64,000 nucleotides of DNA from Tanypteryx hageni (GCA_028673005.1 CM054118.1:83267855-83331854), one strand, 5' to 3'; shown: positions 1-11,223, numbered from the stretch's first letter. The notes: generated from the letters alone by a model not told the origin. A program made the numbers and translations.

Positions 1-59
1 ACACCATGGCGATTACTCCCGTTCCGAGATGGACGTGGAACTCGGGGTGTGGCAACCCT

Positions 60-715
60 TTCCCTCCGTCCCTCCCCCCTCCCTCCCCCCTCCCTCCCCC
101 CTCCATTCCCTCTCTTCTCCCACCTCCGCGGAAGTTTTAAAGGGGAGTGCGGCGGTGCGGCCGCATGAGGAGGATGAGGAGAGGGGGAGGGGGAGAGGGG
201 GAGGGGGAGAGGGGGAGGGGAAGAAGGGGGGGAGTGTAAGGGAAGGGAAAGCGGTCCTCGAGGTGATGCTACGTGAGTGGAATGCTCTCCGCTGGGAACG
301 GAAGACTTTTGGGTGAAAGAATGGAAGGGCTGTGGGTGTTAGGGGAAGGAGGACGTAGAATTAGTGTGGGAAGTTATGGGGCGAAGGAAGGGTGCGGGAA
401 GGAACCCGGAGTGAGGCGGTTGAGAACGGTGGAGATAAAATGGAGGGCGTGGAGGGGGGGGAAGTGCGGGAGGGGAGGCCGTTAGGAGGAAGGGGAGAGT
501 GGAAAGGGAAAGATGAAGGGTTTAAGGAGAAGGTGAAAAGTAGAGTGAATGATTGTGTGAATATGAAGCAAAGGAGAAGATGGAGGAGATTACAAAAAAA
601 GCCAGTTGAGGAAAATGGGGAGAGAGAGAGAGAAAGATGGAAGGAGGAAGAAAGGAGGGAGAGGAGAAATGAGGGAGACGGGGGAAGAGGAGAGAGCGAA
701 GGTACGAGGGATATG
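60..715. repeat. Low-complexity polypyrimidine then polypurine DNA
   Basis: A C-rich run of CCCTCCCTCC type (about 62-110) is followed by G-rich runs of GGGGGAGAGG type (about 165-235) and a looser GA-rich stretch up to about 715. Several frames stay open here only because T, needed for all stop codons, is rare. I see no protein signature. Confidence 0.8.
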
Positions 716-839
716 GAAGGTAAGATACGTGATGGAGCGCCGTATCTTATACGCGCCAACGGTAAAGAATTTCATATTATCATTCCAAAAACAGAAATTA
801 CAAAATCCATGACTAGTTCGATAACTTTCGCCTAACTTG

Positions 840-1695
840 ATATTTTGTTTATTATAACTTCAAGTGTTTATGTAAAAAATGGTATTCTAGTTTATTCCAG
901 TGTTTGTAAATGGTGATTTATTCATGTGTATGGAAATCGTGATCGACCGTTTTCTAATCAACATTTACATGTGAAGTATGGAATTATGGAATCTACAGCC
1001 CGAGTGTTTAAACCAGATGATAAATTATGGGTTTTAAACAAATATGATTGTATGAAAACTACATTTAGGAAAATAATGTATGCAGAAAGTAATTATACTA
1101 TATACATTTTTAATCACTTCTTACGGCATTAAATAGTTAATCAACAAATTAATTAAACGACATAAGCTAAGGATGATATCTACATATACATTTGATGAAA
1201 ATTAAATTGTTACCGATCTACTTTAGCTAGTCTATGGAGAAAACAATACTTTAAATTTTAATAGAAATCAAGTAAAATTAAATTATATTTATTGGGAAGT
1301 AATATGTTTTTTATACCGGTAGATTGAAACTAAGAATAGGTTAGTAATGTTAACAGTTCAAAATCCACAGTGGTAGTCATCACATTGTTACAATAATATG
1401 TGTGATTGTACGTTAAATGAAGCAAAATATATGTAAGCTTTATACTATTTCCACATAAAGATAAGGTTGCAGAATTCTATACCTTGTTTGCTCAACATCC
1501 CGCTGGCGCTGGAAAACTTCACGAAAGAACTCCTAACAGTCGAATACAATTATATTATAACGATTGTTTACCTAAGTGATTAAGTTGTTCCATCGTAAAT
1601 GTTTTACAATATTTTTTCTCGCTGAACATTAAACAGCATAGATTCAGCTTTATTGAGATTTTTTGTTTCGTAATTATAATTCCTTCTCTAAAGAA
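840..1695. other. AT-rich stretch, nothing recognised
   Basis: AT-rich unique-looking sequence with short scattered frames. No coding family, RNA gene or clear repeat was recognised. Confidence 0.5.
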
Positions 1696-1699
1696 AAAA

Positions 1700-2059
1700 A
1701 TTTATATCGTATTCTTTCATAAAATTAAGTTACGGTTTACATTCTGACAATAAAGAGGATAACATTTCCAAATCTGGTGTACATAAAACTAGAACGTAGC
1801 GAATGTAATATCGCGTATATTGGACAAACGGGCCGCAATTTATGTAGGAGAGTAAGCGAACATAACAATCGCTCTTAAATGGCCTCCTCCATTTCCCATT
1901 TCGCAATAGCATCTCTTCAAACTAAATCCCTCCAATTTTACACCGAAAATTCTACACTTGGAAAATAAAGTTCTTAGGCTCAACTTCCTCGAACAGTTAG
2001 AAATGCTACGCCATAACCACTCCCCCGAATTTTCATCGGTTAATGAGCACCTTTCTTGA
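1700..2059 (+). pseudogene. Decayed GIY-YIG endonuclease end of a Penelope-like element (third lineage)
   Basis: Reading across frameshifts and stops gives a SGVHK segment (near 1774), then from 1801 ECNIAYIGQTGRNLCRR followed by VSEHNNRS, which matches the GVYK...CNxxYIGQTGRxxxxRxxEH pattern of GIY-YIG domains at the C-terminus of PLE proteins. A second in-frame stretch from 1946, starting KILHLENKVLRLNFLEQLE and closing at a TGA at 2057, resembles the tail of such proteins. A TAG and frame changes break the domain, so it is not functional. Its residues differ clearly from the GIY-YIG at 31-32 kb, so it is a separate lineage. A GIY-YIG tail from another retroelement is possible. The reverse transcriptase part was not found upstream. 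Confidence 0.65.
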
Positions 2060-2395
2060 TCCCATACTCAAATATTATGTTCTTCTCCCTCCTTACGTTG
2101 ATTTCTACTTACCCTGGTACTCCATATTGCTCATACCCCGCTCTCCAATTGACCCCTCTCCTCCTCCATTGACATTCGGGCCCCGCCACCCACCTTCCTT
2201 TTGCTTCTCCCCTTCTTTAGTAACGAATTATACACCCCATAACGCTTACTACTTTGTGTCAGTGAAGCTATAGTAGATTACTGTAATATTCACCCTATTA
2301 CACCATTCCTCCTCCCGATTTATATTTAAGGCTGCCCATTGAACACTTGTTAAGTGATGATGACGATTTATTCAACAAAACCTGTCGTATTTGAT
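2060..2395 (+). other. Possible 3' untranslated end of the same PLE relic
   Basis: Pyrimidine-rich sequence follows the GIY-YIG relic. At 2355-2388 it reads GTGATGATGACGA, TTTATT, CAACAAAACCTGTCG, which resembles the CTGATGA...GAAAC...GTCG ends of PLEs (hammerhead-like remnant). The end point is a guess. Confidence 0.35.
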
Positions 2396-3620
2396 CAATA
2401 TTTGGAAATAGTACAGAGTTTTTTCACTATATGTTTTATGTCAATTGACTTGCAATCACACCTATTAATAAACGCTAAATTTAAAATCAATCGAACTTAA
2501 AATTCTCCACTAAAGAGCAATAAGTAGAGTAAACGCATTCTGCCTAATTTAAGAAAACAAAATTTTCTTACGATCCCTCACTCAGCAATACTAACAATAA
2601 AATTCATATAATTCTCATTTCAATCATTGGAATCAGTCCGATTAAATTAAAAAGGAGAGCTCTGTGTTATCAAACTTGGCATTTTGAGATGTTTTCACGA
2701 ATAATTCTGAGTGAAAAATTTATTAAATAAAAAACTATCGTTGAGATTAATGGTACGTGTTGAAAAAAAGAGATAAGGGCAGTCAAGATGACAATAACAA
2801 GCGACGGGTATTCATAAAATACACACCAATAAAATTTAAGGAAAATAATATTGAATTCGAGAGAATTATAGAATTTTTCATGATGAGAGCATTCTATATC
2901 GGTTAAATTCATTTTGCAGCAAGTTTAAATGAAAGAATCGATTTGTTAAACAGGCCCACTGATGTGATGAAGTTCCAAAGGAGCTTATAACTCTTAAATT
3001 CCATGTATAGTAATGGAAACATAAAGTTAGAAATGGAAATTCTGAGGTGGACATATGCAAGAGAGGATATTACGAGACGAACGAAAAAGAAAACATTAAT
3101 ATTAATGACAAACCGTAAAAGATGGGGCAAGGGAAATTTCGAGAAAATGAAAAATGGAAGTGCGTGATAAATTATTCATTGTGACAAGTCCAAAGACAGG
3201 ATTACGTTAAAACTCGTTCTTATATTACATGGATAATAAACAAAAAATGTCTACTAAAAATGTAAGTTGAACTAAAGATAAACAGCAGTTAATCCATAAA
3301 TTAAAACTCATATTAAGTAAAAAGAAAAATACCAAAAAGTCTCAGAATAATGAAATTACGTATGCGCAATATTGAAACAGTGAATATTCGTACGAAAGCA
3401 AATAGAAGCGGATAGCGAGGGAATGTGGAAAGGTTTTAAAGTAAGTTAAATTAAATATTGAATCGGCGTCACTGCAGAAAGTACGAAAAACGAAAGGAAA
3501 AACAAGGTAGGAAAATATTTTTAAGCAAAAAAAAGGAAGAGAGAATTCGAAGGAATCCATCCTAATTTAATCGAACAAATGACAGGAAAGAAAGGACGTC
3601 ACCTGTCAAACCAGCGGAAG
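2396..3620. other. AT-rich stretch, nothing recognised
   Basis: No family-level similarity recognised in any frame. Short minus-strand frames (60-80 codons) have no motifs. Confidence 0.5.
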
Positions 3621-3624
3621 ATCG

Positions 3625-4062
3625 AAAGAAAGAGGAAGTGAATGGGAACAAAGGAGGAAGTTGAATGGAACAAAGGAGGAAGTGAGGGCGAAGACGGAGG
3701 GGGCAGGAGGAAGATGGGGGGGGGAGAGAGAGGAAGAGGGAAGGAAGAAGAGGGAGGGAGGGAGGAAGAGGGAGCAAGGGAGGAAGAGGAAGGGAGGGGG
3801 GATGAGGGAGGAAGAGGGAGGGAGGGGGGAAGAGGGAGGAAGAGGGAGGAAGGGAGGAGAGAGGGAGGAAAGAGAGAAAGGGAGAGGGAGGGGATAGAGA
3901 GGTAAGGAGAGAGAGGGAGGGATAGAGAGGTAGGGAGAGAGAGGGAGGGAAAGAGAGATAGGGAGAGAGAGGGAGGGAAAGAGAGATAGGGAGAGAGAGA
4001 TATGGAGAGAGAGATATGGAGAGAGAGATAGGGAGAGAGAGATAGGGAGAGAGAGAGAGAGT
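3625..4062. repeat. GA-rich polypurine tract grading into (GA)n
   Basis: Almost pure G/A on the plus strand: GAGGGAGGAAGA variants to about 3900, then GGGAGAGAGAGATA variants of about 20-30 bp, ending in (GA)n. Open frames here are composition artefacts. Confidence 0.9.
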
Positions 4063-4760
4063 GGGTGGCGGGGGAGTGGGTTGGGGGAGAATGGGTGGTG
4101 GGGAGTGGATGGCGGGGGTGTGGGTGGCGGGGGAGTGGGTTGCGGGGGGAGTGGGTTGCGTTGGAGTGGGTTGCGGGGGAATGGGTGGTGGGGGAGTGAG
4201 TGGCGGGGGAGTGGGTGGCGGGGGAATGGGTTACGGGTGAGTGGGTGGTGGGGGGAGTGATTGGTGGGGAAGTGGGTTGCGGGGGAATGGGTGGCGGGGG
4301 AGTGGGTGGCGGGGGTGTGGGGTGGCGGGGGAGTGGGTGGCGGGGGGAGTGGGTGGGCGGGGGAATGGGTTACGGTTGAGTGGGTTGCGGAGTAGTGGTT
4401 TGTGGGGGAGTGGGTGGCGGGGGAGTGGGTGACGGGGGAGTGGGTGGCGGGGGGAGTGGGTGGCGGGGGAGTGAGTTTGCGGGGAAATGGGTTACGGGGG
4501 AGTAGGTTGCGGGGGGGGTGGGTTTCGGGGGTGTGGGTTGCGGGAGTATGGGTGGTGGGGGAGTGGAAGGTGGGGGTGTGGGTGGCGGGGGAGTGGGTTG
4601 CGGGGAAATGGGTTACGGGGGAGTAGGTTGCGGGGGAGTGGGTTGCGGGGGTGTGGGTGGCGGGGGAGTGGGTGACGGGGGAGTGAGTTGCGGGGGAATG
4701 GGTTGCGGAGTAGTGGATTGCGGGGGAGTGGGTGGCGGCGGAGGAGAGAGGGGTGGAGGT
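4063..4760. repeat. 15-bp G-rich minisatellite
   Basis: About 700 bp built from a 15-bp unit close to GTGGGTTGCGGGGGA, with variants (GTGGGTGGCGGGGGA, ATGGGTTACGGGGGA) and one-base length changes. The unit is rich in GGG and GGGGG runs on the plus strand, so the tract is G-quadruplex prone. Unit-length frames stay open on both strands; their glycine/tryptophan-rich or proline/arginine-rich products are not credible proteins. Confidence 0.95.
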
Positions 4761-5494
4761 GGCTGAAAAGGAGACTGGCGTGGAAGAAGAAATGACAGGC
4801 GTAGTAATGGGCGAGGAGGCAGAATTTGGAAAATGGGAGTGGATTGTAAGGAAGGCGGAGGAAGTGGCGATTTGTTAAATTAAATTGGAGCGGCACTTAA
4901 TTCGGGAGACGGAGGTATGTACATAGACCTGCACTATGAAAACCTTAGTTTGAGTCCTAGACGGACTCGTGCGCCGTGCAAAGAGTTCGTAGCGACGCGC
5001 GAGGTGGTCCACGCGAATCGATCGCACACTTCGCAGCGGAGGACCAAACTTATCTCCCTTCTCCTCCTCCTCCTCGAACGGCTTTCCTATGAGTCGACGC
5101 GTGTGGGTGGTTTCTTTTTAGTGTGCATATCATGGAGGAGGGATCAAGGTTTCCGCGTGCGTGCGTTCCATCCAGACGTGAAACGGCGGAATTTCGGAAA
5201 AGTTAAGAACAAACTCTGTATAGACACTAAACTAAGCTCTTGCGAAGCATATAAATGAAATAAAGGACAAAAAATGGACGCAATTTAATGGCAAAAAATG
5301 AAAAAGATAGTTTTCGCCGAAAGCCAATGTTAAAGTAGAAACGAAGATACCCTTTCGATTGAAGAGACAATGAGGCAGAAACTGAAAATATGGCAAATGT
5401 TGTTTATGTGGTCTGAAAAATTCCTGGACACACGTTGCCTTGGTGAGGGATGCGAGAAAAATGCAATGGAGTGAGATGAATGACGAAATGGATC
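4761..5494. other. Mixed-composition spacer
   Basis: Moderately GC-rich around 4930-5160 with several CpG, AT-rich after 5210. No motif identified in the frame at 4917-5258. Confidence 0.4.
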
Positions 5495-5880
5495 GGTCGA
5501 TATAAGGAGAGGGGAGTAGAGGGAGGGAGAAAGAGAGAGGGGAGGAGAAAGAGAGTAGATAGAGAAAGGGAGGAGGCAGATGAATGGAGTGGGAGATAGA
5601 AGTAAGTAGGAGGAGGTAGAGGGACGGAAAAGGAGGCAGAGAGAGGAGGAGGTACAAAAAGGGAGTAGGAGGTAGATGGAAGGGGGAGGAGGTAGAGGGA
5701 AGAAGGAGGAGGTAGATGGAAAAAGGAAGAGAAGGTAGAGGGAAGAAAGAGGTGGTAAAGGGAAGAAAGAGGTAGAGGTAAGAAGGAGGAAGAGGCATAG
5801 GGAAGAAAGATGAGGAGGTAGAGGGAAGAAATAGGAGAAGGTAGAGGGAAGAAGGAGGAGGTAGCGAGTGGAGAATCGAG
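5495..5880. repeat. Polypurine minisatellite
   Basis: Plus-strand purine repeat of variants such as GAAGGAGGAGGTAGAGG, about 17-20 bp per unit. The long minus-strand serine/leucine/proline frames opposite it come from CT-only codons. Confidence 0.9.
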
Positions 5881-6364
5881 AAAATGGATGGCACTAAAGC
5901 AAGGATCGCCCCTTTTTGCTCTGTGGGAATTTAAGACGCGAGCGCGGTGGAAATAAAGGAAAATCGTTAATTCGGTGGGAATAGAGCGAAAAAATAATTT
6001 CCCTCTCAAATCTCCGACCATAATTTAGTTTTCGTCATTATGTGGAACTAACCAAGGACTGAAGATTGAAAGAAGGTTAAACATAAGGACATATGATCTC
6101 CAGAACTTGAGGTAACTTCTAATGAATTTTCCCCCTTTCCCCCTTGGTACCAGCGAGGACAGACACAGCTCTCCCGAAGTTCAGAAAATACACAAAAATG
6201 AACAATATTTCAAAGTAACAAGACAGCAAGAATGTAAAAGACATTGAAAAATAATATTATCTGCAAAACAAAATAATGAGAATGAAATATAATAAATATT
6301 GGTTACAAAAATTGGAAAGTTCAAAGAGAAAACGTAACAACTTAAGCAATGAAATGAACTTATT
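5881..6364. other. Spacer, nothing recognised
   Basis: AT-rich after 6020; no gene or repeat family recognised. Confidence 0.4.
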
Positions 6365-6648
6365 TTACTTATTTTTTTCTTTTCTCTTTTCATTTCTACA
6401 ACACAAAGCACACATGTCAGAGTAGATAGAACAGGTAACGTGTAACCATCTGCCACACACTTTACACCGGCTCCAGTCTGATGTAAACTGTGTGTTAGAA
6501 TAAAGTTCAAAGCACTCAACACATTCATCTACGTTGTATTCTTTGGATTGATCATCTTGGTCATCTTCTGACGATAACGACTGAACATACAAACGTCATC
6601 TTGACCTGTTTCTCCGATTAAGAGTATTCTTAGATCATCCATTTTGTT
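6365..6648 (-). pseudogene. PHD-like zinc-finger tail, probably of a pogo/Tigger-type transposase
   Basis: The minus-strand frame (75 codons from 6592, similar coding sense continuing upstream to about 6648 in another frame) has a cross-brace zinc-finger layout: C24xxC27, C43xxC46, H51xxC54, C61xxC64, with W40 before the third cysteine and W49 before the histidine. An acidic linker (SSEDDQDDQS) precedes it and a lysine-rich tail follows. This arrangement is common at the C-terminus of invertebrate pogo/Tigger-like DDE transposases, but PHD fingers also occur in host chromatin proteins. No DDE core was found because the sequence is replaced upstream by the PLE. A transposon relic is the likeliest reading. 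Confidence 0.5.
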
Positions 6649-6890
6649 TGTTTGTCTTTTGTTTTACGTGTGTCACTCCGACACCCCCAGCAGGTCGACA
6701 ACCTGAAGTCACCTTATTGGTGAGTGCTTACTGGTCATCCTTATCGCAACATCTTGTTGCCATCCATTTATCCCATTTACCTTTCCTCTTCCATAAGCAA
6801 TGTTATCATTTTACCTTATCCTCTCGTCTGTCATCCTTTCTCCTTTAACAACTTTCTTATCGCCTCTCTCTTTTATACTTCTCCTTCCAT
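6644..6890 (+). repeat. PLE terminal repeat (pLTR) in front of PLE copy 1
   Basis: Aligns by eye with the terminal sequences at 12.7 kb and 32.44-32.6 kb: shared blocks TTTTACGTGTGTC, CGACACCCCCAGCAG, AACCTGAAGTC, TTGGTGAGTGCTTACTGG, CATCTTGTTGCCATCC. It lies directly upstream of the PLE start codon, as expected for a PLE pseudo-LTR. The hammerhead-like core seen at 31.04 kb is absent here. Confidence 0.7.
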
Positions 6891-6891
6891 C

Positions 6892-8550
6892 ATGGAAAAT
6901 ATCCGACGTTTACGTTATCACCTCCGTAAACATACACCACTAACCTACCAGATTGAAGTCCTCAATGCCTGCCTAGAAATAGGTCTCCCCCTCAAAGGTC
7001 TCACCGTGAGAATCCCCCTATCAGACCTTCCCATTACTATCCGTTCATCATTCGCCCTTACAAATCACCTCATGTCCCTCAATATTGTCGGTTTAATTTT
7101 ACGCCACTGTCAATCACTCTCCAACACGCACATTGAGAAATGCAAAATTCTCATACACGAACTAAATCATTCCCCAAACTCCACAGCTGATCTCGACGCC
7201 ATCTTCCGTAAAGCTGCAGAATAAATAGCAGCCAACGAAAATAGACTCCTACGCAAACTTTATCTTATGTGCGTCCGTCATCTCCAGCTCGGCCTACCTC
7301 TCCCCTTCATCCCAGATTGTAAGTCCAGCATCCACCCTCCCTCGCCCAAAAACCCTCCCTGTCGGACCTTCTGGGAATCCCCACTCCACCCCACTACACT
7401 CTCTCAGGAGGTCTCCATTTGTTTCAACCCGCGAACCAAGGATGCACCCCAATTCTCAGCAAACCCCCACCTCCACGTGCACCGCAAACCCCTCCCAGCC
7501 AGATGACGCCCTGAACCTTTCCCCTCATGCTCTCACCCCCGACGAAAATGCCCTTCTCTCCCCTGGCCTCTCCTTCTGTCCCATCACAAAATTCGACCAT
7601 TTTTGTCTCCTTGCCGACATGCAAGCCTTCGTCCGCTTACTCCGCCTCAAAGCCACCCAACCCATATCCGATTCCTCGCATTCCTCCGACGCCCTTCCAC
7701 AATCCCTTTCCACCTTCACACCCCCTTCCCAATACATCCCACCCTCTCTTCCTCCCCACCTCCTCATCGAGCAATATGCTAACTACGTCATTCACGTAGT
7801 CGCCCAGCCCATCTTTCCCGACCTTCTTGACCACCACGACAATTTGACGTAACCAGAAATTCAGGCTATTTTTACGCAGAAACGCAACGAAAAATTATTA
7901 TTCTCCTTGCAGACTATGGTACCACCACAGTGGTAATTGACCGCATGCATTACAACGACGTAGCCTTCCGCCAACTATCTGACCAAACCTCTTACCTTAC
8001 TTTCCCCTCCATCCCCACCGACCGCCACTCCTCCAAAATTTCAGCATATCTGCGAACTGTGGGAAAACAAGAAGGCCTCCCTGATTCCACCATTTCCTTA
8101 ATGATCTTCAATACACCGCGGACCCCAACTTTCTACCTTCTCCCAAAAATCCGCAATCCCAACATCCCCGGCCATCCCATTGTTGCCAGCTTCAACTCTC
8201 CAACGGAACGCATCTCTGCTTTTGTTAACTCCCACCTACTACCACTCGTCCGTCAAATCCCATCTATTATCAAAGACACTAACCACTTTTTACAATGTCT
8301 CAAATCACTCCCTTCCTCTCTCCCACCTAACACAATCATGTCCACTATAGACGTCTGCACCCTCTACACCAACATTCCTCACAACCAAGGACTGCCCGCC
8401 CTGAGAAAATCACTGGACCCAAGATCTGACGCTAGACCCTCCTTCCATTTCCTAACGGAGCTGGCTGAAATGGTGCTCCAAAAACAACTTCTTTTTTGGA
8501 GGGCGCCACTACCTACAAATACAAGGTACTGCGATGGGCATTCGCGTGAC
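6892..8550 (+). pseudogene. PLE copy 1: N-terminal region and first half of the reverse transcriptase, broken
   Basis: Starts at ATG 6892 (MENIRRLRYHLRKH), directly after the terminal repeat. A leader region (ending FRKAAE) runs to an in-frame TAA at 7222 and continues in the same frame, then shifts near 7440. It next reads NLSPHALTPDENALLS and GLSFCPITKFDHF, typical of the PLE N-terminus. A stop at 7850 and a shift near 7905 precede LLADYGTTTVVIDRMHYND, the counterpart of the ADKGGTTVVIDR motif. RT motifs follow in the frame from 7930: YLLPKIRNP (residues 69-77), PTERISAFVN, and DVCTLYTNIPHNQG (from residue 141). A T-run near 8490 causes one more shift, after which YLQIQGTAMGIR is readable. 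The coding then stops at an inserted element. The catalytic YxDD half and endonuclease are missing. Non-functional. Confidence 0.9.
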
Positions 8551-8646
8551 ATGAAGTCAGCGTAAAATTTACGTACGTACTTAGGAAATTACATTCGAAA
8601 TTATATATAGGAGGAATATTTAACCCAACGAAATCATATTTTTTAT
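8551..8646 (+). repeat. Left terminal inverted repeat
   Basis: Begins ATGAAGTCAGCG and runs to an AT-rich end (ATCATATTTTTTAT). About 95% identical to the right arm, which suggests fairly recent insertion. Confidence 0.9.
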
Positions 8647-9527
8647 TTCATATTAATTTTTAATTGTTAGAGTTAACTATTTTTCACGTCATTCCACGTA
8701 AATTATGAACCTAATTCTTCACAATTTGTTTTGGAATTGAATAAGAAAAAAATAGCAAAACCACTTTGTGAGAATTCAAAAAGAAAAAGCGCATTATTTT
8801 ATAGAAATTTGTTTTAGTTAAAGTGTTTTCGCCGTGTAAAAAAATAGTAACGTTGAATCGAAATGAGGAGAAAAGCGCATCAAACGAATGCGAGAAGCAG
8901 CCTTCGACTAAAGCGAGGCGGGATAGAGATGCACGCGAACCTCACTTGTGTTGGAAGCATTTTTGGAGAACGTTAATCAGCTTGCATTTGTTTTTGAGTG
9001 GCAAAGAATAAAATGAACACGCGTTTCACATCATAGTTCACAATGTGAATAAAGGCCGTGAGATTCGTTATGGAAGAGTTAAGAGACTAACAAATAAGAG
9101 AATAAGGAACCGTGAGATATAGGTGACGGTTCATCGTTGGAAACTTCTCCGTTGGATAAAAGATCTGAGCAAGAAATATCGCTCAACATGAATACCTCTG
9201 TGGCGAAATTATAAACTTTAAAAATTAATATTTCTAGAGAAAAGCTAAGAAAAGATGGGAGGAAGAAGATGCATAGAATGAGAACAATGCATCGCCAAAG
9301 GAACGAAGAGTAAACCGAGTCTCTCATTTTGCATTACTTGATGGCGTGTGCTCTTTTTATCTTATCGTCAGGTGGGAGTGAACGAAATAAACAAAAAGAT
9401 TGCGTTCGACAGTGAAATAATAGCCTTTTCATTCGTCTCGATTATTCTTCTGTACTGAGCCAGCTAGCCAAAGCCAGAATTATATTCAGATTGTATTAGG
9501 TAATTTTGTATAAAATATTTTTGTTAC

Positions 9528-9760
9528 AGGCGGTCCTCAACTTTCGTGCGTTCGACCTTCGTACAACCCGTACTTTCGTACAATCCGCACTTTCGTACAT
9601 TATGCATTGACACCCCTAAGCCGCCTTTCGTACGCCGAATTCGGACTTTCGTACATCAGCTGACGAACGAACGTTTCGAGCTATCGCATGGTGGCGCTGC
9701 ATGCCAGCCAACAGTTCAGTTTCGTCAGCATCGCCATCTTTGTCTGTACAGTAGTGTTTG
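9528..9760 (+). mobile_element. Possible pogo/Tigger-type end nested in the 1.5-kb element
   Basis: The sequence CAGGCGGTCCTCAACTTTCG resembles the CAGGCGGTCCCC termini of Tigger/pogo elements. It is followed by repeated ACTTTCGTAC and TTCGTACAA words (9555-9660). No matching opposite end was found, so it is either a fragment or part of the host element itself. Confidence 0.4.
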
Positions 9761-9981
9761 TTTGTGCAATTATTTGAATATTTTATTGCATTTTGCACTC
9801 ATTATTTTATAATATCGGCACGCCAAATATACCCGCTCTCTAACAAACGGACCAATATTGGTCCGCTGGATCCAAAAATTCCTACAGAGGTCGTACTTGT
9901 TAGAGTGGTGATTATAGGGATAAGAAGGTATTTCATATCTTTCTGATATCCCTAAGCGCATTGCCTAAAACGAACTCGAAC

Positions 9982-10078
9982 AATAAAAAATATGATTTCG
10001 TTGGGTTAAATATTCCTCCTATATATAATTTCGAATGTAAGTTCCTAAGTGCGTACGTAAACTTGACGCTGACGTCAT
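9982..10078 (-). repeat. Right terminal inverted repeat
   Basis: Reverse complement of 8551-8646; the outer end reads GACGCTGACGTCAT. Confidence 0.9.
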
Positions 10079-10575
10079 CAATGGCACATTTTTACGCGTT
10101 TTAACAAGCTTCCCTATTAGGTGGAAGGTTGAAATTTCGCAAGAATGTTTAATTCAGATATAAAAATTAAATGACGAAAGGGAAATAGGAAAAAAGACCG
10201 GGGTTCGACTCCAGGGGAGCAATTTTCATTTCCCATAAGATAACACGTAAAAAGCGACCTTTTAAAGTGCAGGCTTTTATTCTTTTAGAAATTTAAATTA
10301 GAAATAATTGACGTACAATCTTCAAAATTAAATAATGTTTTAGGAAAATTAATTAAGTTTCTTATTAAATTAATCTTTTTCCGCCTACCGTTCGATATAT
10401 CTCATATTAAACATTTAAATCACATATTTTGGGGAAATATCGGCTTTTAAACGGGATGTTGCCTTGCCGACCACGTCATTGTTAAACTTCGAGAATCAAT
10501 TGTTGTCTCAACCTGCATACGTGTAATATATACGAGTGCATAGTAGATTGCCTTAAATTTGGGACTAGGAAGTAT
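10079..10575. other. Spacer with an isolated tRNA B-box-like word
   Basis: AT-rich. At 10198-10220 the sequence GACCGGGGTTCGACTCCAGG resembles a tRNA T-arm, but no matching 5' half is found within 80 bases, so no tRNA is called. It may be a SINE fragment. Confidence 0.4.
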
Positions 10576-10577
10576 TT

Positions 10578-10725
10578 TTCCAGAGGAGGGAGAGGGGGGA
10601 GGACGGGAGGGAGGAGTACGGGTGGGAGGAGGATGGGAGAGAGGAGGATGGGAGAGAGGAGGATGGGAGGGAGGAGGATGGGAGAGAGGAGGATTGGAGA
10701 GAGGAAGAGAAAAATGGAGGAAGAA
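10578..10725. repeat. 15-bp polypurine minisatellite
   Basis: About nine units of GGATGGGAGAGAGGA type, plus strand purine-rich. Confidence 0.9.
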
Positions 10726-11223
10726 TGGGAAATGCCTTAAATTTATTACTTAATCCACGCATACCCGTCATATTCTCTACGCAGGTCGGAGCGTTTTATT
10801 GGTCAATGGCCAGCCAATCAGAGATCACTGACGTCGTTGACTGTAACTGCATGCCTTGGTTACGGTATCCGTTTACCTAAAGCTAAGCATAAACTATATA
10901 ATAAGTAATATACACTTACGAAATTAACACATTGGTATTAGTGTTAAATATAATTGAATTTTCATCTAAATAATATAGGTAAGCATAATATTTTGTATAT
11001 AAGTATAATATATGAGTAAGCAATATATTTACACACCTAAAATCTATTAATTTTGTTATAATTTTTTTCTCTTAGTTCTTAAAATACTGACAGTGGCCCC
11101 TCATTGATTAAAAAATGAAATATTTGAAAGCTTGCGAAGTAGAGAAAACTGATAATTCCAATATTTTTTATTTGTCCATTTTGAAGGAAGAAGAAGAGGT
11201 CAAACAAATGGTTATTAACCATC
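10726..11223. other. AT-rich spacer
   Basis: No gene or family recognised. It borders the SINE inserted at 11.22 kb and may hold upstream remains of the helicase too decayed to read. Confidence 0.4.

Larger units (their letters stand above)
8551..10078. mobile_element. 1.5-kb non-autonomous element with 96-bp terminal inverted repeats
   Basis: The arms at 8551-8646 and 9982-10078 are reverse complements with about five mismatches in 96 bases. The element truncates PLE copy 1. Inside I find no transposase; one 62-codon frame (8823-9011) has no recognised motif. A pogo/Tigger-like terminus lies at about 9528. No convincing target-site duplication is visible: the left flank ends GCGTGAC and the right flank begins CAATGGC. 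The superfamily is unassigned. Confidence 0.85.

Noticed and set aside
4241..4896. Gly/Trp-rich frames in the 15-bp minisatellite, possible repeat protein
   Set aside because: Unit length is a multiple of three so frames stay open, but one-base indels between units and absence of flanking coding sequence argue against selection.
5232..6021. 220- and 205-codon minus-strand frames with hydrophobic stretches
   Set aside because: Leu/Ser/Pro repeats come from the CT side of the minisatellite; apparent membrane segments are not meaningful.
10079..10100. Possible continuation of the PLE reading frame after the 1.5-kb insertion (ATGGCACATTTTTACGC against the expected MAPSYA codons)
   Set aside because: Similarity ends after about 18 bases and no further PLE residues follow, so it may be chance.
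10195..10225. Possible tRNA T-arm and acceptor end
   Set aside because: No matching acceptor 5' strand, D-arm or anticodon arm within tRNA distance.
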